A stretch of 64,000 nucleotides of DNA from Caulobacter sp. (GCA_030678995.1 JAUXTQ010000011.1:50951-114950), one strand, 5' to 3'; counted from the first letter of the stretch, positions 8,531 through 16,830 are shown. Numbers and translations are program-made. Notes: generated by a model from the letters alone, not told the origin.

Positions 8531-9561
8531 CCGGGGCGCTTTCCTTCTGGTCCCCTGCGGACGGCGCCGCTCCGTTCGAACTGCCCGAGCGGGCCCGGCT
8601 CTTCGCCCTGAACGCCACCGCGGACCTGGGCGCCGCGATCGCCGGGATCCTCGGCCGCCCCCTGACCCGTCACGAGGAACGCGACTTCGAGGACGGCGAA
8701 CACAAGGCGCGGTCGCTGGAGAGCGTCGGCGAGGCCGACTGCTACGTGATCCAGAGCCTGCATGGCGGGCCGGACCAGAGCGTCAACGACAAGCTCTGCC
8801 GGCTGCTGTTCTTCATCGGCGCGCTGAAGGACGCCGGCGCGGCCCGGGTGACGGCGGTGACGCCCTATCTCTGCTACGCGCGCAAGGACAGGCGGACCAA
8901 ACCGTTCGACCCCGTCACCACCCGCTATGTGGCCGCCCTGTTCGAGGCGATCGGCGCCGATCGCCTGGTCGCGCTGGAGGTCCACAACCCCGCCGCCTTC
9001 GAGAACGCCTTCCGGCGCCGGGCGGTGACTCTGCCGGCCGCCTCGCTGTTCGTCGATCTCGCCCTGCGCTACGCCAGCGAGCCGCTCTGCGTCCTGTCGC
9101 CCGACCCGGGTGGCGTTAAACGGGCGGAACTGTTCCGCGAGACTTTCGAGGCCAGGGTCGGGCGGCCGATCGGCAAGGCCTTCGCCGACAAACACCGCAG
9201 CGCGGGCGTCGTCACCGGCGACCTGCTGGTCGGCGATGTGGCGGGCGCGACGGTGCTGCTCGTCGACGACCTGATCAGCACCGGCGGCACCCTGGCGCGG
9301 GCGGCGCGGGCGGCGCGGCAGGCGGGCGCCCGCCGGGTGATCGCGCTGGCGGCCCACGGGCTGTTCATGCCCGGCGCGGCCGAGGCCCTCGACGATGCGG
9401 CGATCGAACGAGTCGTCGTGACCGATGCGGTTCCGCCGTTCCGGCTGGGGCCGTCCGGGCTGGCGGGCAAGCTTGAGATCCTGCCCAGCGCGCCGCTGTT
9501 CGCGGCCGCCATTGCCCGGCTCGCCGTCGGCGCGCCGCTCACCGATCTGCTGGCCTATTGA
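8527..9561 (+). CDS. prs: Ribose-phosphate pyrophosphokinase
   Basis: Makes PRPP from ribose 5-phosphate and ATP. The chosen ATG at 8527 overlaps the pncA stop and gives 344 residues; an upstream in-frame ATG at 8485 lies inside pncA. The PRPP-binding loop VLLVDDLISTGGTL is intact, and the ATP-site region CYARKDRRTKPFDPVTTRY follows the family pattern. Sequences such as DKHRSAGVVTGDL differ from housekeeping Prs, so this is probably a second, pathway-dedicated paralogue that feeds PRPP to PncB. The last 23 bases overlap the convergent COG2187 gene. Confidence 0.88.
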   Translation: MTGALSFWSPADGAAPFELPERARLFALNATADLGAAIAGILGRPLTRHEERDFEDGEHKARSLESVGEADCYVIQSLHGGPDQSVNDKLCRLLFFIGALKDAGAARVTAVTPYLCYARKDRRTKPFDPVTTRYVAALFEAIGADRLVALEVHNPAAFENAFRRRAVTLPAASLFVDLALRYASEPLCVLSPDPGGVKRAELFRETFEARVGRPIGKAFADKHRSAGVVTGDLLVGDVAGATVLLVDDLISTGGTLARAARAARQAGARRVIALAAHGLFMPGAAEALDDAAIERVVVTDAVPPFRLGPSGLAGKLEILPSAPLFAAAIARLAVGAPLTDLLAY

Positions 9562-10594
9562 GCAGCACGGCCAGACGGCGCGCGTCGCGGGCGGCCAGCG
9601 CCAGATAGGCCCGCGTCTGCCTGGGCCACTTCTCCGGCGTCCGGGGATTGGGCTCCAGCAGGTGGGCGATCGACAGCCGGGCCCGCAGCGTCGCGCGATA
9701 GCTTCGGTAGAACAGATAGAGCTCCGGCGGCGGTTCCTCGTGCAGGGCGGCCGTCACCCGGCGGCGCAGTCGTAACCCCGCCTCGGGCGAGCCGAGCCGT
9801 TCCGTCTCCAGGTCGAGGAAGGCCAGTTCGTCCAGGGGATCGACCGCCCGCAGGGCGGCGCTGAACTCCAGCCGGTCGATGATCTTCACCGGCGGCCCCA
9901 TCCAGACATGCTCGGGCCGCAGGTCGCCGTGGGCGTCGACGATACGGCCACGCCTGGCCCGGTCGGCCAGCAGCCGGGGGCGTTGCTCAAGAAAGCGGTG
10001 CTGGGCCGCCAGAGCGGCCCTGACCAGGCCCGGCGGGATGGCGAGACGCGGATCGAGCAGAACCCGCCGGTTCTCGACGAGCGCCGCCCTCCAACGCGAA
10101 AGATGGGCGGCCGGCGTCAGGCGGACCGGCTCGGCATGGCGATAGAAGCGGGCCAGGGTGTCGGCCAGCCTGTCCAGTTCGCCGCCGCCCAGATCGCCGG
10201 CCGCCAGCCGCGCCTCCAGCGTCCGCGACGGGTCGAGCCGCAGCATGACCACCAGCCAGTCGACCACCTCACCGGTCCCGCCGATCTTCAGGCCATCGCC
10301 CGCCCGGGTCAGGCTGACCACGTCCCAATAGATATCGGGGGCCAGGCGCTGGTTGAGCGCGAATTCCGCCCGGCAGGCGGCCTCGCGGCGGGCCAGGGTG
10401 GAGAAGTCGAGATAGGCGAAGCGAACCGGCTTCTTCAGCTTGTAGACCGTCTCTCCGACAAAGAAGATCCACGACATATGGGTTTCGCGCCGGGTGACCG
10501 GACCGGCATGGCCGCGCCAGGCGGCGGTGTCGCTGAGGTATGCGACCTTGTCTTCGATCGACGTCTCCACGTCGCTGTCCCGTCTTGCCCGCAT
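9539..10594 (-). CDS. COG2187-type aminoglycoside-phosphotransferase-like protein
   Basis: A 351-residue protein of the uncharacterised kinase-like family often annotated as aminoglycoside phosphotransferase. It starts with the family's segment SDTAAWRGHAGPVTRRETHM, then the strand-loop WIFFVGETVYKLKKPVRFAY, where the KLKKP lysines correspond to the nucleotide-binding strand. The catalytic-loop equivalent is DAHGDLRPEHVWM, followed by IIDRLEFSAALRAVDPLDEL. Many relatives carry a second P-loop kinase domain; this one does not. The substrate is unknown and resistance to aminoglycosides should not be assumed. It is divergent from the BON gene at 10696, and a weak FNR-like site lies between them. 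Confidence 0.75.
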   Translation of the reverse strand: MRARRDSDVETSIEDKVAYLSDTAAWRGHAGPVTRRETHMSWIFFVGETVYKLKKPVRFAYLDFSTLARREAACRAEFALNQRLAPDIYWDVVSLTRAGDGLKIGGTGEVVDWLVVMLRLDPSRTLEARLAAGDLGGGELDRLADTLARFYRHAEPVRLTPAAHLSRWRAALVENRRVLLDPRLAIPPGLVRAALAAQHRFLEQRPRLLADRARRGRIVDAHGDLRPEHVWMGPPVKIIDRLEFSAALRAVDPLDELAFLDLETERLGSPEAGLRLRRRVTAALHEEPPPELYLFYRSYRATLRARLSIAHLLEPNPRTPEKWPRQTRAYLALAARDARRLAVLLNRPADR

Positions 10595-10626
10595 GACTAA
10601 ATCTAACGGCCCGGTCGGCGCCTGGC

Positions 10627-10640
10627 TTGATCGAGCGCAA
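10627..10640. promoter_or_regulatory. Weak FNR/FixK-like site between divergent genes
   Basis: TTGATCGAGCGCAA has a perfect left arm and a right arm matching three of five positions. It lies 33-46 bases upstream of the gene starting at 10594 (minus) and about 56 upstream of 10696 (plus). I include it only because stronger sites lie in the same cluster. Confidence 0.25.
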
Positions 10641-10695
10641 TGCCGCGCCCGTGGGATGCGGCAGTCTACCGCCGACGCGGGATGCGAGCCTGAAG

Positions 10696-11148
10696 ATGAG
10701 CGACCAAAACCTTCGAGACGCCGTCATGGCCGAAGTCCGGCGACTGGGCGGGTCGGCGTTGATATCCGCTTCGGTCCAGGACGGGGTGGTGACCCTCACC
10801 GGCGAGGTTCCGGAGCAGCGGCTGCGAACGCTGATCGAACAGGAATTGCTGCGGCTTCCAGCGGTCTGCGATGTTTACAACCAACTGCGCGTATCCGCTC
10901 CCCCCGGCGCCCTGCCCGCCCAGCTCCTGGCCCTGCTCGCCCGCGAGGGGGCTTGCGCCACCGGCATCGATATCCGGGCCGTGGGGGGCATCGTGACCCT
11001 CTCCGGCCAGGCGGAGAGCTGGTTCGACCGGGACGCCGCCGAGCGGCTGTCCTGGACGCTTCCGGGCGTCCAGGCCGTGGTCAACCGGCTGACCCTTCCG
11101 GCCGGAGCCGTGGATCCGGCGGGCGAAGACGAGGGATCGGCCGCGTAG
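10696..11148 (+). CDS. Two-BON-domain protein
   Basis: A 150-residue protein from ATG 10696 (MSDQNLRDAVMAEVRRLGGS). It has two BON-type modules: residues about 3-68 (GVVTLTGEVPEQ in the turn) and about 75-138 (GGIVTLSGQAESWFDRDAAERL). BON modules are small alpha-beta folds associated with phospholipid or envelope binding and osmotic stress (OsmY, Kbp). No signal peptide is visible, so it is probably cytoplasmic or peripheral. The upstream in-frame ATG at 10627 coincides with the FNR-like site and lacks family sequence. Its role is unknown beyond the stress context. Confidence 0.75.
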   Translation: MSDQNLRDAVMAEVRRLGGSALISASVQDGVVTLTGEVPEQRLRTLIEQELLRLPAVCDVYNQLRVSAPPGALPAQLLALLAREGACATGIDIRAVGGIVTLSGQAESWFDRDAAERLSWTLPGVQAVVNRLTLPAGAVDPAGEDEGSAA

Positions 11149-11293
11149 GCCGCATCGGGCGGCCGCGGCCAGGCAGCGACCAAATGCCGAACACAGGAAC
11201 GCGACTCGACTCTCACAACTTGAAGGCGTTCCATTTGGCCGGCTAGGGCCGGGGGGTCCGGCTCAGCGCGCCGACCGAAGGGAGGGGCGCGTC

Positions 11294-11512
11294 ATGGACA
11301 ACGATCGCTTCATTGTCGAACACAATATCAAGCAGTTCACGGCTCAGCTCGCCAGAGAGCAGGATGCCGAAAAGCGCCGGGTCCTTTCGTCGCTGATCGC
11401 CGAGCAGGAGTCCAAGCTACCCGCGGCGGGATCACGGGCCAAGGGCCCGGATTTCCCCCCCCCCCGTTTGAGGATGGGACCGTCCGTCGCGGGCCTCGAT
11501 CCAGGAGGCTGA
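11294..11512 (+). CDS. Small conserved-type hypothetical protein
   Basis: A 72-residue open frame starts at ATG 11294 behind a strong GGGAGGGG ribosome site. The first 40 residues (MDNDRFIVEHNIKQFTAQLA, then AREQDAEKRRVLSSLIAEQE) look like a helical hairpin of a kind common in alphaproteobacterial stress regions. The C-terminus is Pro/Gly-rich and follows an 11-base cytosine run at 11455-11465, so the natural end of the protein may be in another frame. I do not recognise a function. Confidence 0.55.
   Translation: MDNDRFIVEHNIKQFTAQLAREQDAEKRRVLSSLIAEQESKLPAAGSRAKGPDFPPPRLRMGPSVAGLDPGG
11455..11465. repeat. Eleven-base cytosine run inside the small ORF
   Basis: An uninterrupted C11 tract lies in the codons for the Phe-Pro-Pro-Pro segment of the ORF at 11294. 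Such tracts slip in replication and are error-prone in sequencing, so the downstream frame of that ORF is uncertain. Confidence 0.9.
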
Positions 11513-11534
11513 TGACCGCGCGATCCGTCGCGAT

Positions 11535-11548
11535 TTGACGCCGATCAA
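11535..11548. promoter_or_regulatory. FNR/FixK-type box upstream of the three-BON gene
   Basis: TTGACGCCGATCAA fits the FNR/FixK palindrome with one arm mismatch. It lies about 70 bases upstream of ATG 11618, at nearly the same distance as the site upstream of the glucan synthase gene. Confidence 0.6.
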
Positions 11549-11617
11549 CGCAGCCTTCCGGTGATGGTGAACAGCTCCGATCAGCCGCGAAGAAACGTGG
11601 CTGATTGGAGCAGGACA

Positions 11618-12265
11618 ATGGACGACAAATCCATCAAGGGACTGGTGCTCGACGAACTGGAATGGGAACCGAGCATCGACGCCGCCGACATCGGCGTGAC
11701 TGTCGAGGCCGGCATCGTGCGGCTCACCGGCCATGTCGCCAACTACGCTCAGAAGCTTGCCGCCGAAACGGCCGTGAAACGGGTCAAGGGCGTGCGGGGC
11801 TATGTCGAGGACCTGGAAATCCGCCCATTCGCGCCCTCGTTCACGGACGAGGCAATCGCCGGGCGAGTGGCCAACATGCTCGATTGGGACGTCACGGTTC
11901 CGAAGGGGTCGGTGAAGACCAAGGTCGAGAGCGGCGTCGTGACGCTCAGCGGCCAGGTCGACTGGCAGTACCAGCGGACGGCGGCCGAACAGACCGTGCG
12001 CGGCCTCAAGGGCGTGCGCGGGGTAGGCAACCAGATCCAGGTGAAGCCCCACCTCCAGGCCGCGGACATCAAGCGCCGCATCGAGGACGCCCTGAAGCGC
12101 CAGGCCGACCTCGAGGCCGACAAGATCCGGGTAAGCGTCGATGGGGACAAGGTCCGCCTCGACGGCAAGGTGAAGGCCTGGTTCGAGCGTGACCTGGCCG
12201 AACGCGCGGCCTGGGGCGCCCCTGGCGTCCGGGCGGTCGACGACCACGTGACCGTCGGCTTCTAG
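11618..12265 (+). CDS. Three-BON-domain stress protein
   Basis: A 215-residue protein from ATG 11618 (MDDKSIKGLVLDELEWEPSI) with GGAGCAGGA just upstream. It is made of three consecutive BON modules, each with the turn pattern GxVxLxG: AGIVRLTGHVANYAQK, SGVVTLSGQVDWQYQR and GDKVRLDGKVKAWFER. No signal peptide or membrane segment is present. Three-BON proteins of this length are widespread next to heat-shock and redox genes in proteobacteria, but their biochemical role is not established. The frame upstream of 11618 has no family sequence. Confidence 0.8.
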   Translation: MDDKSIKGLVLDELEWEPSIDAADIGVTVEAGIVRLTGHVANYAQKLAAETAVKRVKGVRGYVEDLEIRPFAPSFTDEAIAGRVANMLDWDVTVPKGSVKTKVESGVVTLSGQVDWQYQRTAAEQTVRGLKGVRGVGNQIQVKPHLQAADIKRRIEDALKRQADLEADKIRVSVDGDKVRLDGKVKAWFERDLAERAAWGAPGVRAVDDHVTVGF

Positions 12266-12380
12266 CTGGTAGCTGGCGGGGCGGGCGTCGTCGCCGCACC
12301 GAGGGACGACGCCCGCTCCCGTCGCTGGCCCTGAAGTCCGTCCGGCCAGCGGCTTCGCCCGCCAGTCCAGGATAGCCGTC

Positions 12381-13070
12381 ATGCCCGGCAGCCAGACCAT
12401 CACTCCTGTATTCATTCCACCGACGCTTTTGGAGGGGGACCTCCGCTCACCCGCCCGACCCACGGGCGTGGTGATCTTCGCTCATGGCAGCGGATCCAGC
12501 CGGTTCAGCCCCCGCAACCAGCAAGTCGCCCGGGCCCTCGCCGAGGCCAGCATGGCAAGCCTTCTGCTCGACCTGCTGACCGAGGGCGAAGCGCTGCTGC
12601 GGGCCAACGTCTTCGACATCGACCTGCTCGCCTCGCGGGTGGTCAACGCGATCGACTGGGTCCGACAGCAACCGGAACTGGCGTCCTTGCCGGTCGGCCT
12701 GTTCGGCGCCAGCACCGGCGCGGCGGCCGCTCTCAGGGCAGCTGCAGCGCGGCCGAGACTCGTCGCGGCGGTCGTCTCCCGGGGCGGGCGGCCGGACCTG
12801 GCGAACGGGGCGTTGGACCGGGTGACCGCGCCGACCCTGCTGATCGTCGGCGAACGGGACGAACCGGTGCTCACATGGAACCATCAGGCCCGGCTTCGGC
12901 TGGCGGTACCCTCGAGGCTGGAGGTCATTCCCGGCGCGACCCATCTGTTCGAGGAGCCCGGGGCGCTGGACCAGGTCATCCGGCTCGCGGTCGCCTGGTT
13001 TCGGGAATGGCTGCAGACGGAGGTCGACGCGGTCTCAACCGCCGGGCGGGGACGCCACGCCGAACCCTGA
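12381..13070 (+). CDS. Alpha/beta hydrolase, dienelactone-hydrolase-like
   Basis: A 229-residue single-domain hydrolase starting at ATG 12381. The oxyanion region is VVIFAHGSGSSRFSPRN, the nucleophile elbow is GLFGASTGAAAA (Ser in GxSxG), and the likely acid and base lie in GERDEPVL and GATHLFEE. Members are often encoded next to, or fused with, a phosphoribosyltransferase like the one ending at 13035, and the two genes overlap tail to tail by 36 bases here. The substrate is unknown. It follows the three-BON gene by 115 bases with no obvious promoter, so it may share that transcript. Confidence 0.8.
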   Translation: MPGSQTITPVFIPPTLLEGDLRSPARPTGVVIFAHGSGSSRFSPRNQQVARALAEASMASLLLDLLTEGEALLRANVFDIDLLASRVVNAIDWVRQQPELASLPVGLFGASTGAAAALRAAAARPRLVAAVVSRGGRPDLANGALDRVTAPTLLIVGERDEPVLTWNHQARLRLAVPSRLEVIPGATHLFEEPGALDQVIRLAVAWFREWLQTEVDAVSTAGRGRHAEP

Positions 13071-13718
13071 GGCGCGGTCGAGCTGCCGCAGGACATCCTC
13101 GTCCGTGAGCTGGCGGAAGTCGGCGTAGAAGCCGCCGACGCCCCAGAACCGCTCCGGCTCCGCCAGGCACACGAACTCGTCGACCTCGGTCCGGATCTGC
13201 GCGGCCATATCCCGCGGCCCGACCGGCACGGCGAGGATGATCCGTGCGACGCCCTGGCCTCTCAGTCCGCGGATCGCCGCCCGGGCGGTGGCCCCCGTGG
13301 CCAGTCCGTCGTCGACCACGATCGCGGTCCTGCCCTTCGGATCGGGCCGAGTCCGGCCGCCGAAATAGAGCCGCCGGCGCCGTTCGATCTCGGCCAGTTC
13401 CCTCGCGCCTTCCTGTTCGAGCCAGGCCGGGCTGGCGCCGGTCGCCCGTCGCACAGCTTCGTTGACCACCACATGCGGGTGCTCGCCATCGACGACCGCC
13501 GCCAGCGCCAGCTCCGGATTCCCGGGCGCGCCGATCTTGCGGACCAGGGCCAGATCCAGCGGCGCGTCCAGCGCCTGGGCGATTTCGAAGGCCACCGGCA
13601 CGCCGCCCCGCGGCAGGGCATAGACTACGACATTCCCGAGGACGCGGCCAGCAAGCCTCTCGGCCAGCAAACGGCCGGCCTCGCCGCGATCGGCGAACAG
13701 GGGCTGGGGCAGGGTCAT
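13035..13718 (-). CDS. Phosphoribosyltransferase-family protein
   Basis: A 227-residue type-I phosphoribosyltransferase fold. The PRPP loop is AIVVDDGLATGATARAAIRG, and VVYALPRGGVPVAFEIA near residue 32 is typical of the stand-alone family related to ComF/Apt. The base substrate is unknown; in several bacteria the domain is joined to a dienelactone-hydrolase-like domain, matching the convergent neighbour. A perfectly symmetrical FNR/FixK-type box lies 36-49 bases upstream of ATG 13718. Confidence 0.82.
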   Translation of the reverse strand: MTLPQPLFADRGEAGRLLAERLAGRVLGNVVVYALPRGGVPVAFEIAQALDAPLDLALVRKIGAPGNPELALAAVVDGEHPHVVVNEAVRRATGASPAWLEQEGARELAEIERRRRLYFGGRTRPDPKGRTAIVVDDGLATGATARAAIRGLRGQGVARIILAVPVGPRDMAAQIRTEVDEFVCLAEPERFWGVGGFYADFRQLTDEDVLRQLDRASGFGVASPPGG

Positions 13719-13753
13719 GCCGAACCATGTCCGCTCAATGCCGCCGCTCCGCC

Positions 13754-13767
13754 TTGACCTCCGTCAA
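13754..13767. promoter_or_regulatory. FNR/FixK-type box upstream of the phosphoribosyltransferase gene
   Basis: TTGACCTCCGTCAA is a fully symmetrical palindrome (TTGAC-N4-GTCAA) of the FNR/FixK class. Its centre is about 42 bases upstream of the minus-strand ATG at 13718, a position typical of class II activation. Confidence 0.65.
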
Positions 13768-14137
13768 CAAAGGAAGCCGCCGATGCCACGCAACCACCTC
13801 GCGCCATTTGTCCCCAACCGGTGAACGCCCTCGAAGGCCGCTCGGCGGGCATGGGTGAAGACCTCACGCGCCGGAGCCAGCGACAGGCCGCAAGGGCCGT
13901 TGCTTCTTAGGGTCGACGCCAGACGCCCACGAAGGACGAACCCGCGCGCTATCGAGCGTTCAGAGCGACGAAGAATGTCGTTTCGAACGCCCCGTGTCGG
14001 ATCGGCGTCGCCTTGCTCACGAACGCATCGTCACCACCGTAGGGCTGCGGGTCGAACCGAATAGCTCCCGCAAGTAATCTCACCCTATCTTCAGCGCCCT
14101 GTCCCGGAGGCCCCTATTCGCGTGCGCCGCCCCTCAC
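13768..14137. other. Gene-free stretch left of the island border
   Basis: No open frame here has coding character. If the island model is right, this is chromosomal DNA that once lay directly downstream of guaA. Confidence 0.5.
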
Positions 14138-14151
14138 TCCCACTCGATTGT
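14138..14151. repeat. Left attachment site, duplicate of the guaA 3' end
   Basis: TCCCACTCGATTGT matches the right copy with one mismatch. The minus-strand reading ACA ATC GAG TGG GAG TGA gives TIEWE and stop, identical to the GuaA C-terminus although the glutamate and stop codons differ. It probably preserves the original end of guaA. Confidence 0.75.
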
Positions 14152-14645
14152 TCGAATGAACCCAAGACATTGTTTGTTTTGGGTTTTTTGTTGTTCGTAG
14201 GCCGTCGAACCGATCCGCATACCGATCCTCAACGGAGATCTTGAAAACATTGAAGAAATCATCATCAATAAATTTTCCGTGATTTCGACATCTTTCGAGA
14301 TGTATTGACAATACCGAACGCGACCTCTGCAATGTATGGTCCACGCTAAACTTTCCAAATCTATACCATCGTTGGCCGCTGCTCTTCCAACGGAGACAGC
14401 CCATGAAAATTTCCGCTCGCGAGCGCCTGCCAGCCAGACCCCGCTCTTCTATGGCGCCGAAATCGGACGACAAAATCTGATCGCGACGCTGCGCACCTGA
14501 CCGCGCCCTGCGGCGCATGAAGGGGCGAAAACCGACTGGGAAACTCTGGCTCGCCTGTTGGGATCCGGATGGAGTAGCGCAATTGGTCCTCGACTGTTGC
14601 TGCCGTCATAGCTTTGTATGCAACAGCATCGGAATCCACCACTTC
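14152..14645. other. AT-rich border segment
   Basis: The first 250 bases are clearly richer in A and T than the surroundings. A minus-strand open frame (14134-14358) runs through it into the TIEWE codons of the left att site, but its sequence has no recognisable domain; I treat it as a by-product of the border. No gene is supported here. Confidence 0.5.
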
Positions 14646-15452
14646 ATGAACGACCTAAGGCATCTGCGGGAGCGACCGATTCGCGGCCACCCGCCGCTGG
14701 AACCGGGCTGGCAAGCCGATGTTCGGTTCGATTTCACGAACCCCGTCTCAACGGAGCGGGTCGTGGACGTGGCCGAGGCAGGCCTGAAATCTGGCCGATA
14801 CTACAGCCGCCTGGATGGCCTAAACTGGCCCTACAACCGCCCCCTCTTCGATGACCCTCGCTCGCTTGTCCGGCACACCGTCGCTGGGATGCTATCCAAG
14901 GCGAACGACGCTTTGGCGGCGTATGGCGTGGAGCTGCTCGTTCTCGATGGTCGGCGCACCTTGGAAGAACAGACACGGCTCTGGCGCTTCTTCGAGGATG
15001 TCGTCGCCTCCTTGCACCCATCGTTAGACGAAGACGCGAGACGTGGATTGGCCCGCCGGTACTGTTATGACCCTACGTCGTTTGATGCAGATCGCCCCGA
15101 AACTTGGCCGGTTCACATGACCGGTGGAAGCGTCGACGTGACGCTGGTCAGACGGGGAACTGATGACGGGTTATTCATGGGCGGATTGTTTGATGACCCA
15201 TCGGCCGTATCCGCAGCGGCTTATTTCGAGGGTGCCCCGTTCCATACGAGCCTCGATGGCGGCGGCTCCAACAGCGTCGAGTTTGCGCGGCTGGCCAGAC
15301 GGCTTCTTGTCCACTCCATGGAAGACGTCGGGTTTATGAACTATCCGGGAGAGTGGTGGCATTTCGATTTCGGGACCGCCCTCTGGGCCCATCAACTCAC
15401 CGCGACCGGCCATGGAGCGGCGGCATTCTACGATCTAGGCGATCAGAGATAG
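14646..15452 (+). CDS. VanX/DdpX-like D-alanyl-D-alanine dipeptidase (peptidase M15D)
   Basis: A zinc peptidase of the family that splits the D-Ala-D-Ala dipeptide. From ATG 14646 (MNDLRHLRERPIRGHPPLEP) it is 268 residues, slightly longer than VanX (about 200). The zinc motif PVHMTGGSVDVTL supplies His and Asp in place of the usual SxHxxGxAxD, and GEWWHFDFG supplies the catalytic Glu and the third ligand, His. VLDGRRTLEEQ has the Arg used for substrate carboxylate binding. No signal peptide is visible, so a cytoplasmic enzyme is likely. An open frame extends upstream to 14517 without family sequence. It converges on, and overlaps by 10 bases, the last gene of the importer operon. Confidence 0.8.
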   Translation: MNDLRHLRERPIRGHPPLEPGWQADVRFDFTNPVSTERVVDVAEAGLKSGRYYSRLDGLNWPYNRPLFDDPRSLVRHTVAGMLSKANDALAAYGVELLVLDGRRTLEEQTRLWRFFEDVVASLHPSLDEDARRGLARRYCYDPTSFDADRPETWPVHMTGGSVDVTLVRRGTDDGLFMGGLFDDPSAVSAAAYFEGAPFHTSLDGGGSNSVEFARLARRLLVHSMEDVGFMNYPGEWWHFDFGTALWAHQLTATGHGAAAFYDLGDQR

Positions 15453-16135
15453 ATGTTCCGCAATTTGGCACGATCCGCCAACAGAGCAAGTGCGCCGTCA
15501 TAGACGAGTTCGCCGTTCTTCATGACACAGAGTCGGGTCGCGAACTTCGCGGCGATGTCGATATTGTGCTCGACGATTAGGGCGGCGCTGCCCAGCGCGA
15601 CCAGCGAACCGCACAGGGTTCCCAGCACCCTTGAGGCCACATCCACCGGAAGCCCGACTGTGGGCTCATCGAAAAGTAGAAGGTCGGCGTCCGTCAGCAT
15701 CGTCCGCCCCAGGCCAACGAGTTGCCGCTGCCCTCCGGAGAGATCCGCGCAGGGCGTCTGGAGTTTCGACGTGAGTTCGGGAATCGCCGCCATCAGCCGC
15801 CCCTCAAGCGCACGCCGCTTCGCTGGCCCCGGCCTGAATCGCCCAAGAACACCAGCAGCGACATTCTCAGTCACGCTGCGGCTCAGAAAGGTCGCTCCGT
15901 CCTGGAGCATCACGGCCTGACGCCGTCGGCCCCGCAGTCCGCCCCACCGCATTTCCCCTGCCTGGGCGGGCAAGAGTCCCGCCAAGGCGTGCAACAGGCT
16001 GCTTTTACCCGATCCGTTGTGTCCGATGAGCAGGACAACTTCCCCTGGCCGTATCACCAAACTCAGATCCCGCACGACGGGTCGTCCGCCTCGCTCGACC
16101 GTCAGTCGATCAACCGCGATCAGGGGGGCGGTCAT
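15443..16135 (-). CDS. Branched-chain-amino-acid-type ABC importer, ATPase LivF-like
   Basis: A 230-residue ABC ATPase of the LivF group. Walker A is GHNGSGKSSLLHALAG, the signature is LSGGQRQLVGLGR and Walker B is LLLFDEPTVGL. It is the last gene of the minus-strand importer operon and overlaps LivG by four bases. LivF and LivG form the ATPase heterodimer of a type I importer for branched-chain amino acids, amides, urea or similar small polar solutes; the solute cannot be read from the ATPase. Confidence 0.9.
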   Translation of the reverse strand: MTAPLIAVDRLTVERGGRPVVRDLSLVIRPGEVVLLIGHNGSGKSSLLHALAGLLPAQAGEMRWGGLRGRRRQAVMLQDGATFLSRSVTENVAAGVLGRFRPGPAKRRALEGRLMAAIPELTSKLQTPCADLSGGQRQLVGLGRTMLTDADLLLFDEPTVGLPVDVASRVLGTLCGSLVALGSAALIVEHNIDIAAKFATRLCVMKNGELVYDGALALLADRAKLRNIYL

Positions 16136-16830
16136 ATCAGGGCCTCCATAGTCCGGGAGTCCGCGAACACCGCCTTCGCCGTTCCCGACAGGAGAATGGA
16201 TCCGCCTGAGATCACCGACACCGAACGTGTCACCTGCATCAGGAAGTCTTTGTTGTGTTCGACAACCAAGACAACGGCACCTTGCCCTGCCACCATTTGC
16301 AGGGTGTTGCGGGCGATCTCGACCATGGCCGGTGAAAGACCCGCGACAGGCTCGTCGAGCAGCAGTACAGCCGGATTGCGCGACACAGCGACCAGCAGGG
16401 CCGCGAGCTTGCGCTGGCCGAACGAAAGCCGGTTCCAGGGTGTCTCCATGAACGGCCGCGTCGCGGCCTGAAGATCCAAAAAGATCGGCCGCGGCCCCCG
16501 GGCGCTTCGGGCGACGGCAGCCTTCACAAGCTCCGTCGGCGAGAGGGTCAGCGGCATGGCGACATCCTGGAAGGTCCAGCCGAATCCGCGCCTTGCCCGC
16601 TTCCAGGCCGCCTCATCGGGGAGATTCACGCCGCTGAGACGGACGATCCCGGAGTCCTTGGCGACCCGGCCGGATAGGCAGTTGAGCAGGGTCGACTTTC
16701 CCGACCCGTTGCGCCCGACCAGCCCATGGATCGCCCCGGCCTCGCAGGTCAGGCTGACGCCGCGCAACACCTGAAGGGCGCCGAAGGCCTTGCTCAGATC
16801 CTGGATGATTAGATCGCCCGGGCGCATCAC
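16132..16830 (-). CDS. Branched-chain-amino-acid-type ABC importer, ATPase LivG-like
   Basis: A 232-residue ABC ATPase with Walker A GRNGSGKSTLLNCLSG, signature SFGQRKLAALL (a degenerate LSGGQ, common in LivG) and Walker B VLLLDEPVAGLSP. Two starts are adjacent, GTG 16830 and ATG 16827; both overlap the LivM stop. Partner of the LivF-like ATPase encoded immediately downstream. Confidence 0.9.
   Translation of the reverse strand: MMRPGDLIIQDLSKAFGALQVLRGVSLTCEAGAIHGLVGRNGSGKSTLLNCLSGRVAKDSGIVRLSGVNLPDEAAWKRARRGFGWTFQDVAMPLTLSPTELVKAAVARSARGPRPIFLDLQAATRPFMETPWNRLSFGQRKLAALLVAVSRNPAVLLLDEPVAGLSPAMVEIARNTLQMVAGQGAVVLVVEHNKDFLMQVTRSVSVISGGSILLSGTAKAVFADSRTMEALI

Noticed and set aside
9539..10594. 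Aminoglycoside resistance gene
   Set aside because: The protein belongs to the COG2187-like group; no evidence of drug modification.
14134..14358. Minus-strand frame ending in TIEWE
   Set aside because: The ending comes from the att repeat; the rest has no resemblance to GuaA or any domain I know.
14646..15452. Glycopeptide resistance operon
   Set aside because: Only a VanX-like gene is present; no vanH, ligase or two-component system is nearby.
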